Shown here: positions 59,745-64,000 of the stretch, one piece after another
Layout: every line of letters begins with the position of its first letter
Numbering within the stretch: the stretch's first letter is position 1
Translations under genes and position numbers: made by a program
Notes under the pieces: generated by a model
What the model was told of the DNA's origin: nothing
What the model saw: the letters and a program-made list of their open reading frames with translations, nothing else
Database searches by the model: none
Assembly (NCBI RefSeq): GCF_029168945.1
Contig: NC_083601.1
Span: forward strand, 21,294,160-21,358,159
From: Cannabis sativa
Taxonomy: Eukaryota > Streptophyta > Magnoliopsida > Rosales > Cannabaceae
DNA: 64,000 nt
Direction of reading: 5' to 3'

Positions 59745-62700
59745 ATGGTAGAGACCGTACCTGCAGGGCGGTTCCACCACCAGAGGTTGGACATCCGACG
59801 ATGGATTCCGGCGTTCGTATCCTCGCATAGGACCCTCTTCACTACACTCTGGGTCTTCGTTTTTTTGTCACTTTTCGTTTGGCAGAGGAATTTGATTGAT
59901 GGGTTTTCGTTATTCGGACGAACCGTGACGAAACCCATGCCTAAGCTTCGACCGGTGGCATTCAATTTGACGGATTTTGGGGCTGTGGGTGATGGGGTTA
60001 CTGTGAACACTGAGGCCTTTGAGAGGGCTGTTTTGGCTATTTCTAAGCTTGGCAAGAAAGGAGGAGGCCAGCTTAATGTGCCGCCTGGTCGGTGGCTTAC
60101 TGCCCCTTTTAATCTAACTAGTCATATGACTCTTTTCCTTGCCGAAGATGCTGAAATACTTGGAATTCAGGTGAGTTCTTGTTCTTGTATTTAAATGTTT
60201 TTCTTTATTTTAGTAAAGTTTGCCTTTTTTGGGGGGCAATGTTATGCAAATGCCCCTAGTGATTATTAGTAGCATTTACCATGTTCGCGCTATTGTTGGC
60301 TAATGTTGCTTTGTAAAACTCTCTGATAACATATCGGTTTAGCTTTTTTCAAACAAACATGTAGTTCTAGCTTTGTTAAACACTTTGAGAATATTTAAGT
60401 TATAATGCTTGCTATAATACAGTTGTGAAACTGTTGTTGAATAGAAAATATTACCAAATAACGAAAAATTATGTATAGTTTTATATGTGTTAGTGGAACT
60501 GCTCATATAGTAGTGTAAGTAATGGGATTCACTCTTTGTGCAAAATGACTGAAAGTGTGAAGTTTCAATACACAAGTTTCATTATGCTGAAGTTTCCAAT
60601 TGTACATCTTTTTTCGTTCCAGTTGATGAGATTTCTATCTCTTTCTCTTATTCTTTTTTTCCTGATCAATACACATTGTTAGAGTTGGTACTGATGTTAC
60701 AAGTGTTCTCTCGTATTATATGTGAAGGATGAGAAGTATTGGCCACTTATGCCTCCACTGCCTTCATATGGGTATGGGAGAGAGCACCCTGGGCCTCGAT
60801 ATGGGAGTTTGATTCATGGCCAAAATCTTAAAGACCTTGTTATTACAGGTAACATATATTTCTCTTTTTTGGGGCATACAGTTTTTTACTTCTGGACTTC
60901 TAGTACCTTTTTAAGCAAAAAAGGAAAAAGAAAGAAAAGGCTTGTAGTACCAAAAATGAGTTACATAGTAAGCTGATCGTATGAACATTGATTTGATGAG
61001 AAGTTCATCACTTCCAACATAGTAAGCTGATCATATTATATTTTGTAAGCATATTTCATATATGTTTGACATCAGATTTTGGCATTCTATTTGAGTTTGT
61101 GGATAGAGGTAACCTATTTGTTTGGTTGTGGAGTGTCGCAAATACTTGCATCCATTGAACCATCATTTCTTTTTCTTTAGCCTAATGAAAGCCGAATAAA
61201 TATTTTCTGAAAATGAAATTATGGTCTTTTACCAGTTTCCTCACTCCACCCCTACTCATAAGTCTTAGTAGCAAGAAGTAGGGAAAAGCTGTCATCTTGC
61301 ATTTGACTATCATGTATCAGGCATTGATTAATTTCTTATATATGTTATACCCTTTATTAGGAAGGTAGGCAAATATTTTTCTGTAAACACTTTTATTAGG
61401 AAGGTAGGCAAATATTTTTCTGTAAACACTTTTATTAGGAAGGTAGGCAAATTCAGCGTACTGAAAAAAAAACCCCTTTATTATTGCTCTGAAATATAAA
61501 AATGCAAGATAAGATGGGAAAATTCATCCACCAAAACAGCCCCCTGGCAGAAAGCAAAAATTACAGTAAAAAAACTGTGAAATATAAAATGAACTTCTTA
61601 TCATTGTGCAGCCATAATACCAGATACTCAGCTTGAAATTATTCCACCCGCCGCCTCTCTACCTTCTTTTCTCTATTCTCAAAAATCCTTCCATTTTGTT
61701 CCAGCTATTATACCCCAAAAAAAAGACAGCTGCTGAAACAAGTTGCCTTTAATCTGAAGCAACCATACTTCCAAACACTGAACTGAAATGCACCAAAATA
61801 ACCTGAACTCCTTCGGACTGTATACCAAATGTGCAATGAAATTGAACAGCACTGAGAAGTATGATCCACCAACTCGACATATTAATTCTTAAAAATTAAG
61901 TTTGCCATTTTCCTGTTCCCTATATGTGTCTTTAAATCTTTGATTTATGAAATTTTCTGATTTTGGCTTATATTCATTGACCAACAGGGCATAACGGTAC
62001 CATAAATGGGCAGGGTCAAACATGGTGGAAGAAGTATCGCCAAAAGCTGCTCAACCACACTAGGGGACCACTTGTACAGATCATGTGGTCAAGTGATATT
62101 GTAATTACTAATATAACATTGCGTGATTCTCCATTTTGGACACTTCATCCTTATGACTGCAAAAATGTAACCATTAGAAATGTTACTATTTTGGCCCCGG
62201 TATATGAAGCTCCAAACACTGATGGGATTGATCCTGGTAAGCTGGCTTCTGCTTCTTAATTCAGTTTCATGTAACATAAGCTTAGCATTAGTCCTATCGC
62301 CAGTGGTATTATACAAGCACTCAAAAGTCAAAACTTCTTCATTCCTCTGTTTGGGATGATATTACCAAATACACTTATAGTAATGTTACAGTGGTATGTC
62401 TATCTAATGTATCTATTGACTATTGCGTATTAATTAGCTCCAAATTTGCATGGCAAACAGATTCTTGTGAGGATATGGTAATTGAGGATTGTTATATTAG
62501 CGTTGGAGATGATGCAATTGCTATAAAGAGCGGCTGGGATCAATATGGAATTTCTTATGGACGGCCTTCAAGGAACATACTCATCAGGAATCTTGTTGTT
62601 CGCTCCATGGTCAGGTCAGTTTTATATTTTCCCTTGTCCTGTCTCTGTCCAAATGCTGTTACACTGAGGGAAAATGTCATAAAATGACTTGTACTTTTTC

Positions 62701-63961
62701 TTCTCCTAACGAAATCCACGGTATGTTAAGAAACATAGGCGAACTCCCTTAAATTTGATTTTCCTTATTACAGATTGACTGATCTTTTCATTCAATCTAA
62801 TCCCCAAAAAGAAATGTCTGCCTTAGTGGTTTAAATGAGATTTTACTGTTTTTCGGTAGCCGATAGCTGTTTAAAATTAATATATCACTCGTTAGATCAT
62901 TTTAATTCTAAAAAATATTGTTTGAGAACTAGTAATAGGTCAATGCTAAATTGAATACAAGTATAATCTACCCTTCAATAAGAGCAATTATTTTAATGAG
63001 ATCTTGGGAAGTCAAATTACAAGCTTCTTATAAGTAAAAAAACAATCATGAAATACCAAGTTATTTTAGGCCAATATATATGATGAAACTCTTGTTTTTC
63101 CCTTTTCACTTATTAAAGAATTTTTAAGTAAACATATGACTTCTTCATTTTAACTTGTAATGCATGTTCTATATTCTTTTTTTAGCAATTTTTTTATTTC
63201 TTGACTAGAACATTGCCACGCCTTCTCCTTGGATGTCTTTTAGGTCAAGTCTCTTGAAGCCAATATTTATCTTTAATTAAATGCAGTTTGGGCCATGTTT
63301 TACATCCCCTAATACACGAAATGTTTCACTATAAGAGAAGTTTGAACTTTGAACTAAAAAAATTGGTGGATTAATCCAACTTTCATATTTATAACAAGAG
63401 AATAACTTGAATCCGTTTTGGCAACAATGCAACAGTGCTGGCGTATCAATAGGCAGTGAGATGTCTGGTGGGGTTTCAAATGTGACAGTGGAGAATCTCC
63501 TCGTGTGGAGCTCAAGGCGCGCTGTCCGCATCAAAACAGCTCCAGGAAGAGGTGGATATGTCCGCCACATAACCTACCGCAACCTAACATTCGACAATGT
63601 TCGCGTGGGAATTGTTATAAAGACAGACTACAACGAACACCCCGACGACAACTACGATCGGAAAGCTTTCCCAATTCTCGAGGACATAAGCTTCACAGGT
63701 GTCCACGGACAGGGTGTTCGAGTTCCTGTGCGTATCCATGGAAGCTCAGAAATTCCAGTGAGAAATGTGACTTTCCGGGATATGTCAGTGGGACTGACCT
63801 ACAAGAAGAAGCATATTTTCCAGTGTGCCTTTGTGTACGGGCGAGTAATAGGAACCGTCTTCCCTGCCCCTTGTGAGAATCTCGATAGGTACGATGAGCA
63901 AGAACGGTTGGTTAAGCGCTCTGCCTCCCAGAACTTGACAGACATAGATTATGATTTTTGA
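59745..63961 (+). CDS. Family 28 polygalacturonase-like protein with an N-terminal membrane anchor
   Basis: Five exons: 59745-60170, 60728-60848, 61988-62236, 62461-62614 and 63436-63961, giving 491 residues. A single hydrophobic helix (TLFTTLWVFVFLSLFVW) after a basic N terminus suggests a type II anchor, as in a group of Golgi or wall-bound plant polygalacturonases. GH28 landmarks are FNLTDFGAVGDGVTVNTEAF, the catalytic motifs APNTDGID and SVGDDAIAIKSG, and RIKTAPGRGGY. The usual GHG motif is replaced by SAGVSIGSEMSGG, which I believe is shared by this clade. The predicted role is hydrolysis of cell-wall homogalacturonan, but the missing His makes activity uncertain. Intron 2 exceeds 1.1 kb and holds a 39-bp tandem repeat. 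Confidence 0.92.
61354..61450. repeat. 39-bp tandem repeat in polygalacturonase intron 2
   Basis: About 2.5 copies of a unit containing TTATTAGGAAGGTAGGCAAA. Probably replication slippage. Confidence 0.9.
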
Positions 63962-64000
63962 CATGACACAGAGCCTTAAGACAAAGCACAACATGAGCAT
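63962..64000 (+). other. Start of the polygalacturonase 3' untranslated region
   Basis: The sequence after the TGA; it runs off the window. Confidence 0.7.

Noticed and set aside
61484..61860. A retroelement fragment in polygalacturonase intron 2
   Set aside because: Composition differs from the rest of the intron, but I found no domain, terminal repeat or poly(A) to support it.

Overview
The window is nuclear DNA of a flowering plant, almost certainly a eudicot. Its genes are split by GT-AG introns and encode a photosystem I antenna protein, LSM1, COQ9, a pollen-type LRR receptor kinase, a family 28 glycosidase and DUF985 cupins. The intergenic DNA is AT-rich and full of plant retroelements. 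The species cannot be read from the sequence; the order Rosales is possible but unproven.

The left half (1-36040) is a nest of mobile elements. A Sirevirus-type Ty1/copia element on the minus strand (<1-10099) has an extra ORF after pol, several polypurine tracts, a roughly 700-bp foldback just after pol and a row of small hairpins in its LTR. It sits in the leader of a Tat/Athila-type Ty3/gypsy element, of which the tRNA-Asp primer site and one LTR remain (10100 to about 12152). Next come a 367-bp tandem repeat, a 153/155-bp satellite of 8 units, and a degenerate pair of transposon-type genes (GRF zinc finger, + strand; Ulp1/DUF1985-like, - strand). A nearly full-length L1-type LINE (24026-30434) lies between 30-bp target duplications. 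A very young 5.5-kb non-autonomous copia-derived element (30533-36040) follows, with LTRs that differ at one base. Its interior is almost non-coding and filled with small hairpins whose loops are alike while the stems differ.

The right half (36.7-64 kb) is a gene island: LSM1 (+), cupin A (-), its tandem copy cupin B (-), COQ9 (-), a PRK-type receptor kinase (-), LHCA6 (-) and a membrane-anchored GH28 polygalacturonase (+). Between the last two lie a 377-bp MITE and a LINE remnant with an internal 247-bp duplication. These are unrelated housekeeping and tissue genes and do not form one pathway. I built the exon models by hand from splice sites and reading frame; all six models keep an open frame from start to stop.

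The most unusual signal is structural. Two different LTR elements carry arrays of small inverted repeats in which a short loop (CCTGAAG-like in one, CTCCCGA in the other) is conserved while the paired arms change together. This pattern points to selection on RNA or DNA hairpins rather than on primary sequence.
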